This document shows, in pieces, positions 11,990 through 21,362 of a DNA stretch of 64,000 nt (the first letter of the stretch is position 1; each line of letters starts with the position of its first letter). The notes under the pieces were generated by a model that was given only the letters and a program-made list of their open reading frames with translations, did not search any database and was not told the DNA's origin. This DNA is from Agrypnia vestita. Its lineage: Eukaryota > Arthropoda > Insecta > Trichoptera > Phryganeidae. The DNA is taken from contig JADDOH010002106.1 in assembly GCA_016648135.1 (NCBI GenBank), forward strand, positions 124,001 through 188,000, read 5' to 3'. Position numbers and translations under genes: made by a program.

Positions 11990-12200
11990 TAGAGAAGATG
12001 GGAGAAGTCAGGCTGCGATCATATGATCATGTAATAAGAAAACCAGATGATCGTAATAGAAAACAAGTAGGAAGACCTCAAACACTGATGAGTGAAGAAC
12101 GCCCACGTGTATCAGAAGACCGGAACAGGATACCCTGACACGTGTGAGAAGGGCCGACTCCATGTTAATGGACAAAGTAAAAGTTGATAAAGAAGATGAG
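11990..12200 (+). pseudogene. Decayed LINE C-terminal fragment
   Basis: Plus-strand reading gives EVRLRSYDHVIRKPDDR, then GRPQTLM, then RVRRADSMLM, ending in an AAAGAAGATGAG tail. These correspond to the LRWFGHVMR, GRPKxxW and terminal RRADP segments of RTE-like LINE polyproteins. Frames change between the blocks and no long frame survives, so it is a pseudogene. It is 5'-truncated. Confidence 0.65.
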
Positions 12201-12383
12201 AAATTCATTCAATGCAATTTTTCGGAGAATTTGTTGATACAATTTGTATTATTATAATATTTAAAATACACAGGTTGAAATTAAATTACATTAGTTAATT
12301 GATATGACAGTTACTTTGTGGTGTAACACTATTATTTTAATTTCAATAAGCTAAACTTTAAGAAAAACATGTTCAGTAATTTT

Positions 12384-12522
12384 GTCACTACCGAGAGGAG
12401 CTTTCTTCTTCATCATTAGGTATAAATAATAACCGTCATTACATTATAGTTATTAATTATATTATGTATAATATATATTAATTACACCTGATGATGAGAA
12501 GGAAAGCTCCTCTCGAAAGTAT
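12384..12522. repeat. Inverted pair of hammerhead-like motifs
   Basis: The plus-strand arm at 12484-12522 has CTGATGA (12488-12494), a stem-loop block rich in GAG/CTC and AGGA/TCCT, then GAAAG (12515-12519). The opposite-strand arm at 12384-12424 has the same order but with mutated core bases (CTAATGA and GGTAG). The two arms pair over about 35 bp. CTGATGA-stem-GAAA is the hammerhead ribozyme core found in Penelope-like elements. Here the base after GAAA is G, so activity is doubtful. Confidence 0.45.
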
Positions 12523-12711
12523 AGCAGTACAAATTCTAAAAATAATAAACTGTGTTATTAGCAAATTAAAAATTATAAATAACCAAATACCTTTTTTGCA
12601 AATACTTACATTTTAAATTTGTTTTCACATTAGTTCTTTATTAGTTATTCAACTTCCGTATATATTTTTTGTTTTTGTTAATGCATATTCATTCAATTTT
12701 AATTTTTAGCA

Positions 12712-12759
12712 TTTAAATAAATAATCATGTTTCCTCCGAAACATGATTATTTATTTAAA
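12712..12759. repeat. Perfect hairpin, 22-bp arms, 4-nt loop
   Basis: The left arm 12712-12733 is an exact reverse complement of the right arm 12738-12759, with the loop CTCC. It reads AAATAATCATGTTTC before the loop and GAAACATGATTATTT after it. No coding frame uses it. It could be an element end or a transcript processing signal. Confidence 0.9.
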
Positions 12760-13039
12760 CAGTGGTTTTATACAGCGTTTTACTTTATTTATTAACACAC
12801 ACATTATTCCATCAGAAAAACAAATTATTACTATTATTGGATGCGAAGGGAATCCGAAATGGAAATGAATCCGTGACCTTAGATCAGGAAGCAAAGAATC
12901 CAACGTTGGGTTATCGGGGTCACTATAATTTTAAACATATTATTACTACCGCTTCAATATTTTTTTTTGAAATTCTGTTTTTTTATACACAAACATGTAT
13001 AGTTTTTCTACTTAATGTAAGTCGACTCCCTCGTTACTG

Positions 13040-13330
13040 AAGATCGTGACCCCGTGGCCGGGTTATGGGTCCTTGGCGATTCTCCTCCATATTTTCCTGT
13101 AGATCAGAATTCATCGCGATAGGACAGCCAGCAGAATGTTTAATCTTACTTCATCGAGTTGAAGATCGCTCCCTTCCGCTTTGGCCTTCCTCATATCTGG
13201 TCACCACCATTTTTTCAAGATTTTCTTTCGCTCTGTGGGCGATGAGGCCAGATCTTTTTGGAGATTTCTTCTTTGAAATCAGGCGTATGAACGCACTCTC
13301 CTATACTCAGAATGTGCCAATAATGTGCTG
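13040..13330 (-). pseudogene. Possible LINE tail relic
   Basis: Minus-strand frames give short blocks such as LEKMVVTRYEEGQ and IWRRIAKDP with stops between them. These are vaguely like the last part of LINE polyproteins (W-R-R before the terminus), and a genuine LINE tail lies immediately downstream at 13337-13532. The match is weak and I would not rely on it. Confidence 0.25.
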
Positions 13331-13336
13331 ACTTAA

Positions 13337-13532
13337 TCTTCTTCTTCTTATGCACTTAATTTACTGCGGCCTGTACGGTAGACTGGCCAAACAACTGTCT
13401 CAAGTTTTTCAGTTTTCATCATGTTTTCTTTCTTCCGGGACCCCAACTTCCGGAAATCTTCCCCTGCATTGCGAGGTACAAGATCTCCTACTTCTCTGCA
13501 TGTCTTATCACATGTCCGAGATATTGAAGCTT
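13337..13532 (-). pseudogene. Decayed RTE-like LINE tail, same family as 1665-1896
   Basis: Minus-strand reading gives KLQYLGHVIRHAEK, a stop, EILYLAMQGKISGSWGPG, two stops, then LKNLRQLFGQSTV and AAVN before a stop. A short GAA tail follows on the minus strand (13337-13349). At least three in-frame stops are present. Relative to the copy at 1665-1896 it is shorter near the end and more decayed. Confidence 0.7.
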
Positions 13533-13736
13533 TCAGATTTTCTTTGTTCTAATTACTTATTTTTATTTATTCTTCCGAAAATTTTCATTTGTAACTCCAG
13601 CTTATTTTGAGTATTATTTTGTAGATTCACATCTAGAATGCTTCAAGTCACAACAAATTTCGGAAATTTTTAAAAATAGTTTAATTTAATTACTATCAAT
13701 CTGATAAATTAACATTAAATTTAAAACAAGCGCGCG

Positions 13737-13777
13737 GTATATATGCCTAACCCATAACCTAACCTAACCGTTAGAAT
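13737..13777. repeat. 41-bp direct repeat with telomere-like motif, copy 1
   Basis: Identical over 41 bp to 14421-14461. The centre is AACCTAACCTAACC, the complement of the insect TTAGG telomere unit, flanked by GTATATATGCC and GTTAGAAT. The two copies lie 684 bp apart in direct orientation. Confidence 0.9.
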
Positions 13778-14420
13778 TCGTCAACTAACGTCAAGTGCGT
13801 TGTTGCAATACTGTCTAGTTTGAAGCGGTCATATAAATTTTTCTCTTTCTCGCATAGATATTGTTCAAGCATACATTGACGCGTATCGATATACAACACA
13901 TTATTGAAGTGCTATGACCAAAAAATTATACACAGAAAATGCAAATAGGTATCTACGGAAATACTGACCATGGCCACGCAACGGATCGCTATTGCTAGTA
14001 CCTACATATGTGTGTGTATTTTAATTTGTTCAACAACTTCTTGGTGTCTATTGAATTAACGTCCTTCGATATCGAAACATGGACAAGTATTAAAATCAAC
14101 ATTATCCTTAAAAACTCGTTTCAAATTCGCAATAATATAGTGACGTCTCGTCATCATGTTGCCTTTTTGCGTTTTATATCAATTTACTTATTCTTAAAAT
14201 TAAAGAATATTGAAAACTGCGTTCTTGGATTCGGCTGCGCAATGCAAAATTTTAATTTATTTCACGATTCGTATTGCTTCTGGATGATTTATTTTGTAAG
14301 ACGAGGAAATAAATCATCTACGAATATTTTGTACTGGGTTAATTCAATTTTCTCTGATTCTTTGGGTTGCAAATTAAGCAGAGTCACTCTGAAATAAATT
14401 CTGAAAAAGATTCAATATAT
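13778..14420. other. Segment between the two 41-bp repeats, no gene recognised
   Basis: Contains a plus-strand 129-codon frame (14008-14397) that ends just before the second repeat copy. It starts MCVYFNLFNNFLVSIELTSF. The composition is biased to Phe, Ile, Asn and Leu, as expected by chance in AT-rich DNA. I see no signal peptide or known motif, so I do not call it a gene, but it is the longest plus-strand frame outside known transposon proteins and repeats in the first 20 kb. Confidence 0.3.
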
Positions 14421-14461
14421 GTATATATGCCTAACCCATAACCTAACCTAACCGTTAGAAT
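14421..14461. repeat. 41-bp direct repeat with telomere-like motif, copy 2
   Basis: Exact match to 13737-13777, including sequence outside the CCTAA units, so it is a duplication and not just independent simple-repeat growth. Confidence 0.9.
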
Positions 14462-14534
14462 CAATATTTTTATGCATAACATGACAATTCTGCGAAAATT
14501 TCCTTAACACGTGGTACAGCTAGGTATATCATCA

Positions 14535-15010
14535 TCATCTTCTTCTTCACCTTGTCCTAGTAGGGTCGGGGGCCCAAAGACCATTCTGTTTTCATACACC
14601 TTTTTTTACATCCCTCAGCTTAATCTGGGGTGACCCACCGGCCATCTTCCTTCCGGGGTTGCCAAGAGGATTCTTCTTGGTATTCGTTCCTCGGGCATTC
14701 TTAGCGCATGTCTAAGACACCTCATTTGTGATTTTTCTATGTGTAGGAGGAGTAGGGGCTCCATGCCGAGTGTGTGCCTTATTTCAGCACTTCTCTCTGC
14801 CCATCAGTGTGACTCCCGCTACCCTCGTTAGAAAACTCATCTCGGCAGCATCGGGATCCTTGCTCTCACTCTCTCCGTCAGGATCCAAATTTGATGGCCC
14901 TATATTTAGGGTGGGCCTGAACACAGATTTAAAAACAGTCAGTTTTGTTTTGACACTAAACTCGGATTTTCTTATCACCGCACTATATGGAGAACTTAGA
15001 ACGCCGGCTT
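14535..15010 (-). pseudogene. Decayed LINE reverse-transcriptase C-terminal fragment
   Basis: The minus-strand frame at 14978-14784 reads VKTKLTVFKSVFRPTL, then AAEMSFLTRVAGVTLMGR. In intact LINE tails these are the TK..V..SV..P.L.YG.E.W and EMRFLRRVAGVT segments. The tyrosine/glutamate/tryptophan cluster is lost. Downstream (14535-14780) the frame is broken by stops and the region ends at a TCTTCTTC tract on the plus strand, consistent with a GAA tail. Dead copy. Confidence 0.6.
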
Positions 15011-15540
15011 TATCTGTTTCACTATCCTGCCTTCCGTCACTAGAAAATTCTACAACAAGTATTTGAATTCTTCAGGTTAGGTATACAGTAAGTATATGAG
15101 TTCTTACATTACATTAATCACAACTACAAAATATTAACACTTCACACTGCTAACTACCAAATCAACAAAAAGTAAGTATTTCGTTGTAATCAAACAGAAA
15201 CAAAAAAAAATGGTACGTGTAACCTACTTATTATATACGTGCATTAGAAGTACCAAATATTTCTTTGGCACTCATATAAATCCACATATTATAATACAAT
15301 ATAAAATCAAATATTAACGATATAAATGTGAAAATATACATGACCACGACCATAGCGATTTCCGAGGTTTCCGACCATATATTTTACGATTTCGCAATTA
15401 ACGGTGTCGTCTCTATTATTAAAAAGCAGATGACAAGAATCGCATAGCAATTACAAGGTTTTACCAGCGGATATTTTCAAACTGATGACATTCTGTTAAA
15501 TGCAGCTGAACGCAGTCGAACATCGAGATTAATATTTATT
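15011..15540. other. Intergenic DNA, no gene recognised
   Basis: AT-rich; no frame with motif, no repeat ends, no RNA gene seen. Confidence 0.3.
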
Positions 15541-15900
15541 TATTTATTTATTAACGCCCTATAGGGCTTTTACAACAGATAGGTAAAGTGTACATTAACA
15601 GAATATATAGTTTAAAGAAAAAATAATAATAACATATGAACATAATAATGACATAAAATGGAAAGAAAATAATTAAAATACAGATACAAATATATAAAGA
15701 TAAATATAATATAAAGTAAAAAGCAAGTATATAAAAAGCAGAAGCATAAGAAAAACATAATATAATAGAAAATTAAAAATAAAAAAATGTAATAATGTAT
15801 AGTGAAAAGACTTAGCACATGCTTTGAAAGCTTATAATAAAAAATATACATACAAATACAAATCAATTATTTAAGTCCAATTCGACAAATACTAGTAATC
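15541..15900 (-). repeat. AT-rich block, possible LINE 3' end
   Basis: Begins on the plus strand with TTTATTTATTTATTAACGCC, which on the minus strand would be an AAAT-type tail. A long, extremely AT-rich stretch follows. No coding tail is attached, so the assignment is a guess from the tail alone. Confidence 0.25.
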
Positions 15901-16091
15901 TTTCAATAGATACACCTTTTAATATATGTTTGAATAATATACAGTTATTGGCAAAGACGTCCAGTTGCTCGTATCTGTTTGCTAGTCTAGGAAGCCTTTG
16001 CAGTGGGGAATCAAAGAAATAGTTAGTAGCTGCAGTTTCCACGGCAAAATCTGCATGACTTCTGATGCGAGACGTAACACGTAAGGAGATA

Positions 16092-16233
16092 CAGTCGCCG
16101 GCAAACTTCTTGAAATTTTTGACGTAGTGGGAGAATGCGCAGAAGACAAAATTTGGGTCTCGTTGGTGGAATGGTACATGCGCAAACTTCCTCCCACTAC
16201 GCCGAAAAATTTCAAGATGTTTGCCGGCTACTG
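16092..16233. mobile_element. TA-flanked MITE (142 bp)
   Basis: The left end is CAGTCGCCGGCAAACTTCTT; the right end is the complement CAGTAGCCGGCAAACATCTT. TA lies on both sides (16090-16091 and 16234-16235). Arms of about 45 bp share CTTGAAATTTTT and CGTAGTGGGAG. The TA duplication and CAGT start point to the Tc1/mariner/pogo superfamily. No coding capacity. Confidence 0.8.
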
Positions 16234-16235
16234 TA

Positions 16236-17030
16236 CGTTCTAGTAGTAGAGGACAGTCGAAAGTATAATTTATTAGTTCGTGTAAAAAGAGTGTAAAAAT
16301 ACAGAAATCTACACAAAAAGCTCCTTTTTAGCATTTCAACTACACAGCTAAAATTATAATTCAACAAACAATTCTAATTTTCAATTCAATAACCAATCAT
16401 TTGCCAGCTTTTGAATTGAGCATCTTTATCTATATCTATTATCTCTTCGAAAATACATTATTTATATTACTGAAACACTAACTTCAAGTCAATAAAGTTT
16501 TGGCAGTTACCTAACTACCATAAACAATATGTAAAATATACACACTTTACTCTATTTGACGAATTATTTTTGCTTTCGGTCCAATTCTAACGGAATTGTA
16601 AATTTTTCAAATTTTAGCGCAGCCTTCGTTTTGAAACAAGTTGGAGGATCTGCCAAACTTAGCTGTGATATTTACTAGGTCAATTTTTCAGAGAAATTTG
16701 TTTGAAGTCTGATGAGAACTGTGGGAGTTACTCACAAAATATTTGTTCTTCTGCCATAGTTCGGCGCTTATGAGTTAAGTGGATTGGTCGTAACAGACAG
16801 AGGCCTGTAGATACGTGGTTTTGTTATAAGTGTAGGCGGGGTTGGATTGCACCACCCACACGCACTCTTGAAATAATGGAGAACCTGGTCCTATGGCAAG
16901 GATGTTCCAGTAAGGCTGGATTTTTCCTCTATTTTGCAACCTTTATCTGGCGCAGAGGAGTATTTCGATCATGATCGAAGGAATTAGGTACATTGAAAAC
17001 CGAGAAGGGTCGTTTTTATTTTTAATTGTC
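16236..17030. other. Intergenic DNA, no gene recognised
   Basis: No supported frame, repeat end or RNA gene. Confidence 0.3.
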
Positions 17031-17034
17031 AACG

Positions 17035-17145
17035 TTAAAACTGGCCACGAGAAACACATCACAAAATCCCCTGTTTCGCAAAATCGAAAAATTGTGACCT
17101 TGCAGGAATCGAACACAGAACCACCGTTAGGAGAAGCCAGTGAAA
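17035..17145 (-). repeat. tRNA-derived SINE S2, copy 1
   Basis: On the minus strand it has a pol III B-box-like TGTTCGATTCC (near 17103-17113), then GGTCACA and GGGATTTTGTGATGTGTTTC. The same order is found at 23375-23470. The A box is not clear. Orientation is inferred from the B box. Confidence 0.5.
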
Positions 17146-18050
17146 ATCATGAGGGTCATGAGGATTTTTAAAAATAAATGGATATAGATATATTTATATA
17201 CAACGCTTGTAGGTACTATAGGGAAAGAATTTCAATTTATTAATTCATCATATATATTCAAATAGTTTTTACAAGTTAATATGTGTAGTTAAAGAACACT
17301 GTTGCTTAGGATTTTGACAGTAAAATATATTATTTATTCTATCTACTACGCTACTTTTCTAATGTATAGCAGCAGAAAATGCCTTTCTGTGATGAAGAAA
17401 ACCTTTATCAAAAGGTCTGATGAATAATGTAAATAGTCTTATTACCGCTTGAATAAGTATTTCAAGAAATTACTCTTGTTGTGTGGACACTCCTCAAGAT
17501 ATTAATTGTTTTTCATAAATTCATATTAGACAGCGACTTTAAGCGATTCACTTAGGACACAGATTATTTTTTTAAGCTCATTAATCTTCTCTATTGTTCG
17601 ATCTGAGCTCTAAATTAAAAACAAAGCTTTCACGAATGAATGTAGATATTATTACGAAATAACAGTTTAGCTAAACAGACATTTGGCACGAATTCAATTG
17701 CATCTGTTAACTGCCATTTTTTTCTTTGAAGAATATCAATACGGGTTTGTTTTTTTGTGAAATGAAATGATCTCCGCTAGTAATACTTTAATTATCTCAT
17801 AGAAACAATTAATTGGATAATTTCATATTGCTATAACAAATATCAATTAGTTTCTTGTAGTGAAGACCTTTAAATTCGTGAGAAACAATTTTATAATGGT
17901 GGGTACCTATATTTCAAAATTCAGATAAATATATTCTCGTAATATTTGATAATTCTTTGAAAATATGGACTGGTGTTGTTCTTATCGTACACATAACCTT
18001 TTATAATTTAAGATGTTTAATATTTTCTTAAAAATAAAAAACTGAACGTT
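17146..18050. other. AT-rich intergenic DNA
   Basis: No supported frame, repeat end or RNA gene seen. Confidence 0.3.
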
Positions 18051-18053
18051 GAA

Positions 18054-18240
18054 TTGTGTAGAGTGATCACTTAAGCTAGCTCACACAGTTTGTAAGCCCC
18101 GGGATATCGTATAAAAAGACTTCCACACACGTTTCTCGTATTCATAGCTTTATCTTCATGAGACTTCTATAATTTATATTAATTATTTAATCATCCCTCT
18201 TGGGACAAAATCAAGTAACTGTGTTCTTAGAACATACCTA
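18054..18240 (-). repeat. Repeat family B, copy 3
   Basis: Minus-strand order: GTTCTAAGAACACAGTTACT, then AGAAGTCTCATGAAGATAAA, then GAGAAACGTGTGTGGAAGTC, ending GCTTAAGTGATCACTC. This is among the most complete copies in the window. Confidence 0.6.
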
Positions 18241-18424
18241 TAAATTAAAACGTTGCTAAAATATACATATACTGGTGTATGAAAGGAAATAAAAATTTGA
18301 AAATACTGATTTTCATTATTCTAGTATATATTTTTAAAAAAATCGTAAGAATTTTGTATGTACATTAAAAAGTATTTTGCTCATTACTCCACTTTAAAAA
18401 TATAGAGAAATAATGGTTATCTTT

Positions 18425-18600
18425 TACATTTGTTTTCACATAAGTTCTTAATTATTTATTCAACGCCTATATATTTATTATTATTTATACTTCGAATTTT
18501 AATAGACGTTGTATCCTGATGAAGGGACCATTGGACCCGAAACATGTTGATAATTCAATGGTTTAATGCAGAGTGCATTCGTTTTATTAATATAATAGAA
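18425..18600 (+). mobile_element. Penelope-like element fragment carrying a hammerhead-like core
   Basis: The fragment starts with a block (TTTTACATTTGTTTTCACAT) also seen near 12600, followed by an AT-rich stretch and the hammerhead-like motif at 18505-18560. Penelope-like retroelements are known to carry hammerhead motifs in their terminal repeats. No reverse transcriptase or GIY-YIG endonuclease frame is attached, so the assignment rests on the ribozyme-like motif. Confidence 0.35.
18505..18560 (+). ncRNA. Candidate type I hammerhead ribozyme
   Basis: The core CTGATGA is at 18516-18522 and GAAAC at 18539-18543. Between them GGGACCATTGGACCC folds as stem II (GGG/CCC, an A-A mismatch, CC/GG). 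Stem I can form between TATC (18512-18515) and GATA (18549-18552), extended by TTG/CAA. ACATGT after GAA is self-complementary and would give stem III in a dimer, as proposed for other Penelope ribozymes. The predicted cut is after the GTT before GATA. One unpaired A after CTGATGA departs from the canonical core, so activity is uncertain. Confidence 0.45.
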
Positions 18601-20072
18601 GATAGTGTCTCTACGACAAAAAAATATAAATAAATTATAATTCTTGGTGAATATAAGGTCATCGAATCCTTAATAATTGAAGTTTCACTGTATTAATTGA
18701 TTTAATAACTTATTTCACTTATCTACACTTATCTCCAACACATATAAATCCTTTTTTTACGTCTCATTAAAATACTTACACCTTATTGCATTCATCCATT
18801 TTCTTGACCCATCCTCTGCTCCAGGTCAGCTGGAATGTTGATTTTAACTTTTTACCAATATTAGCTGCTCATTTAAGTAACAGCGAATAAAACTCATGTA
18901 TCAAATATAGTTTTAATAGACTGGAATAAAATAAAATGTATTAAACATCGTGTTGTATTAAATTAAATTTAAAAAAACTTATATCGCGTTTAACAAATAA
19001 TTCCGCTTATTAGAGCCTGTATTAATTTAATAAAAAGTTTAATAAAATTATTTAAACCTTACAGAAAAACTCTGCTTCAAAATGCTGATGGCAGGAATCT
19101 ACCTGTAAAGTTTTATAGACTAGCTTTGTTACACCCCGTTCAGTCAAAAACAAAAAGTTAACAAAATATAAATGACTTCTCATGCCACATTAATTTCTAA
19201 TAACAATTCTATTGTATTAAATTTTTTCCATTAACTTATTGTATTCTTATTTTGTCACGGATACATTGTTTCTATTTATTCTTGGGAGTTACTTTCACTT
19301 CTTTCTTTATCTTATTTTTACTTATGTATTTGTGTAGTCAACTTGACTACCTTATATCTACATAAACTACTTATCAACTCTGCCTCAAACTGACTATTCT
19401 GGTGAGAAAGGTAAAGTCCAATATACATGATGTAAGTAACTAACTGCCAAGCAATTCCTGAGATTTAGATTTGATAATACACATTTTTAAATAGGGGAGA
19501 GGGAAGCGCGTTTTATGCAGATACTAAATAACAATATAACAAAATCCTCGTCTTCGGAACCTTAACATATTTAAGCCAGATCGCCGTAATAACAACGTTG
19601 GTCAAAACAACTAGGATTTTTAGTTTAAATAACCAGTTGTATCATCGGAACATGGATGGGGTGGATGTGTTTAGCAGTTCTTTAAACAACTTTAAGAAAG
19701 AAGTCAGCACCAATATACATACCTCCCGTCGTTTCACTAGCCGTTCCTAGGGCATCCCGAAACATCCGGCTTCAACAATCGACTGCAACTTGTTTTTGTA
19801 TTTTATGGATGACATTATCTTCAACGCCCCATTATCTGTTTTGAGTGTTTTTTTAATTATTTCTATTTTGTAAAGTGCATATCTTTTTATTATAAGTGTA
19901 CTATTAATTGAGGAATTGTCATAACCATTTTGTTTTGCCTGTATTAAATGTATGTATTATCAACGTCTCTGTATGTGTGTTTCATTAATTAAAATAAAAA
20001 TAAAATTAAATGAAATACAATTTTCTTTCTAGGCTTGTGAAGAAGAAAATTCGCATAGAGTTCAATATAATA
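18601..20072. other. AT-rich intergenic DNA
   Basis: Contains an end fragment of palindrome family G (19085-19139). Otherwise no frame, repeat end or RNA gene is recognised. Confidence 0.35.
19085..19139 (+). repeat. Palindrome family G, end fragment
   Basis: Contains TGATGGCAGGAATCTACCTG, then GACTAGCTTTGTTACACCCC. This is the last ~55 bp of the family, as at 56040-56112 and 63640-63692. Confidence 0.55.
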
Positions 20073-20074
20073 TA

Positions 20075-21360
20075 TTAGGTCCTTACATATGAAATTGACG
20101 TTTTGCCGTACTAGCAAATTTGATCTCAAATATCTTCTCTTTGGTTAGGAATTCCAAATCCAAATTTATACAGCTATTTACTCATGTATTTGTGTTTTGA
20201 AAATTATAATTCATTTGTTTTTTCCTCAATTGTTTTTTTCTTTGCGTCACTCAGTTTACAAAATGAAAAACTTGAAATATCGCGTTATTTACGAGTACGA
20301 GTTCCACCGTGGCACCAGTGCTGCAGAAACGGCTCGAAGGATTAATGATGTGTATGGCGACGGTGCCGCAAAAGAAAACACAGTGCGTTTTTGGTTCCAA
20401 CGTTTTCGTTCTGGAAATTTCGACCTGCAGAACAAGCCCCGTGGACGGCCGGAGACCAAAGTTGATAATGAAGAATTGAAGGCTATTGTGGAAGCGGATC
20501 CATCGCAAACCACATCCGAGTTAGCTGCAGGCTGCGGTGTTAGTGATAAAACTGTTTTAATCCACTTGAAGCAAATTGGTAAGGTGAAAAAGCTTGAAAG
20601 GTGGGTACCTCACGAATTGAGTGAAGCAAATCAACAAACGCGCGTTGACTGCTGCGTTGCATTACTCAACCGGCACAATAATGAAGGGATTTTAAATCGA
20701 ATCATTACCTGTGATGAAAAGTGGATCCTGTACGATAATCGGAAGCGCTCATCGCAATGGCTGAACCCTGCCGAACCAGCCAAACCATGCCCCAAGCGAA
20801 AATTGACTCCAAAAAAGTTACTTGTGAGCGTTTGGTGGACTAGTGCTGGTGTCGTTCACTACAGCTTTCTTAAATCTAGCCAGACGATTACGGCAGATGT
20901 CTATTGTCAGCAACTGCAAACCATGATGGAAAAGCTAGCTGCTAAACAACCGAGGCTGGTTAATCGCTCTAGGCCACTGCTGCTTCATGATAACGCTAGA
21001 CCACACACTGCACAACAGACGGCTACCAAATTAGAGGAGCTTCAATTGGAATGTCTAAGACATCCACCGTACTCTCCGGACCTTACCCCAACAGATTACC
21101 ATTTTTTTCGAAATTTGGATAACTTCTTGCAAAGGAAAAAATTCAACTCCGATGGGGCAGTCCAAACCGCCTTCAAAGATTTTATTGATTCCCGTCCGAA
21201 TGGTTTTTTTAGTAAAGGGATCGATGAACTACCTATGAGATGGCAAAAGTGCATAGATAGCAATGGTACATACTTTGATTAAATAAATATATTATAATAA
21301 AAAAAAATCGGCTTTATGTTCCTCCCATACTAAACCTCAATTTCATATGTAAGGACCTAA
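20075..21360 (+). mobile_element. Complete cecropia-type mariner transposon (1286 bp)
   Basis: Ends are perfect inverted repeats over 24 bp, starting TTAGGTCCTTACATATGAAA. TA target duplications lie at 20073-20074 and 21361-21362. The interior holds one uninterrupted transposase frame. The 1286-bp length is as expected for full-length mariners. Identical ends plus an open frame suggest a recent insertion. The subfamily is inferred from the protein, which is close in style to human Hsmar1/SETMAR and Hyalophora mariner. Confidence 0.95.
20263..21282 (+). CDS. Mariner transposase, apparently intact (339 aa)
   Basis: Cut-and-paste transposase of the mariner family. It binds the terminal inverted repeats, cuts both strands and inserts at TA. 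The N-terminal two helix-turn-helix regions occupy about residues 1-110 (first around AAETARRINDVYG, second around SDKTVLIHLKQIG), with a GRP motif at 61-63. The linker WVPHEL is at 114-119. The catalytic triad is complete: D151 (TCDEKW), D243 (HDNARPH) and D278 (TPTDYHF), with 34 residues between the last two, the D,D34D signature. YSPDL is at 270-274. Length matches the family. I chose the ATG at 20263 because it begins with the usual MKNLKYR-type start and leaves about 190 bp of 5' UTR. An in-frame ATG at 20197 would add 22 hydrophobic residues that mariners lack. An AATAAA lies just after the stop. Whether it is active cannot be judged from sequence alone. Confidence 0.95.
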   Translation: MKNLKYRVIYEYEFHRGTSAAETARRINDVYGDGAAKENTVRFWFQRFRSGNFDLQNKPRGRPETKVDNEELKAIVEADPSQTTSELAAGCGVSDKTVLIHLKQIGKVKKLERWVPHELSEANQQTRVDCCVALLNRHNNEGILNRIITCDEKWILYDNRKRSSQWLNPAEPAKPCPKRKLTPKKLLVSVWWTSAGVVHYSFLKSSQTITADVYCQQLQTMMEKLAAKQPRLVNRSRPLLLHDNARPHTAQQTATKLEELQLECLRHPPYSPDLTPTDYHFFRNLDNFLQRKKFNSDGAVQTAFKDFIDSRPNGFFSKGIDELPMRWQKCIDSNGTYFD

Positions 21361-21362
21361 TA

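Noticed and set aside
13746..13773. Telomeric repeat array
   Set aside because: Only two to three CCTAA units in each copy; too short to be a telomere or an interstitial telomere tract.
16971..17171. 66-codon plus-strand frame
   Set aside because: Overlaps the SINE S2 copy read on the opposite strand.
20251..20513. Minus-strand frames of 74-85 codons
   Set aside because: Opposite-strand shadows of the mariner transposase.
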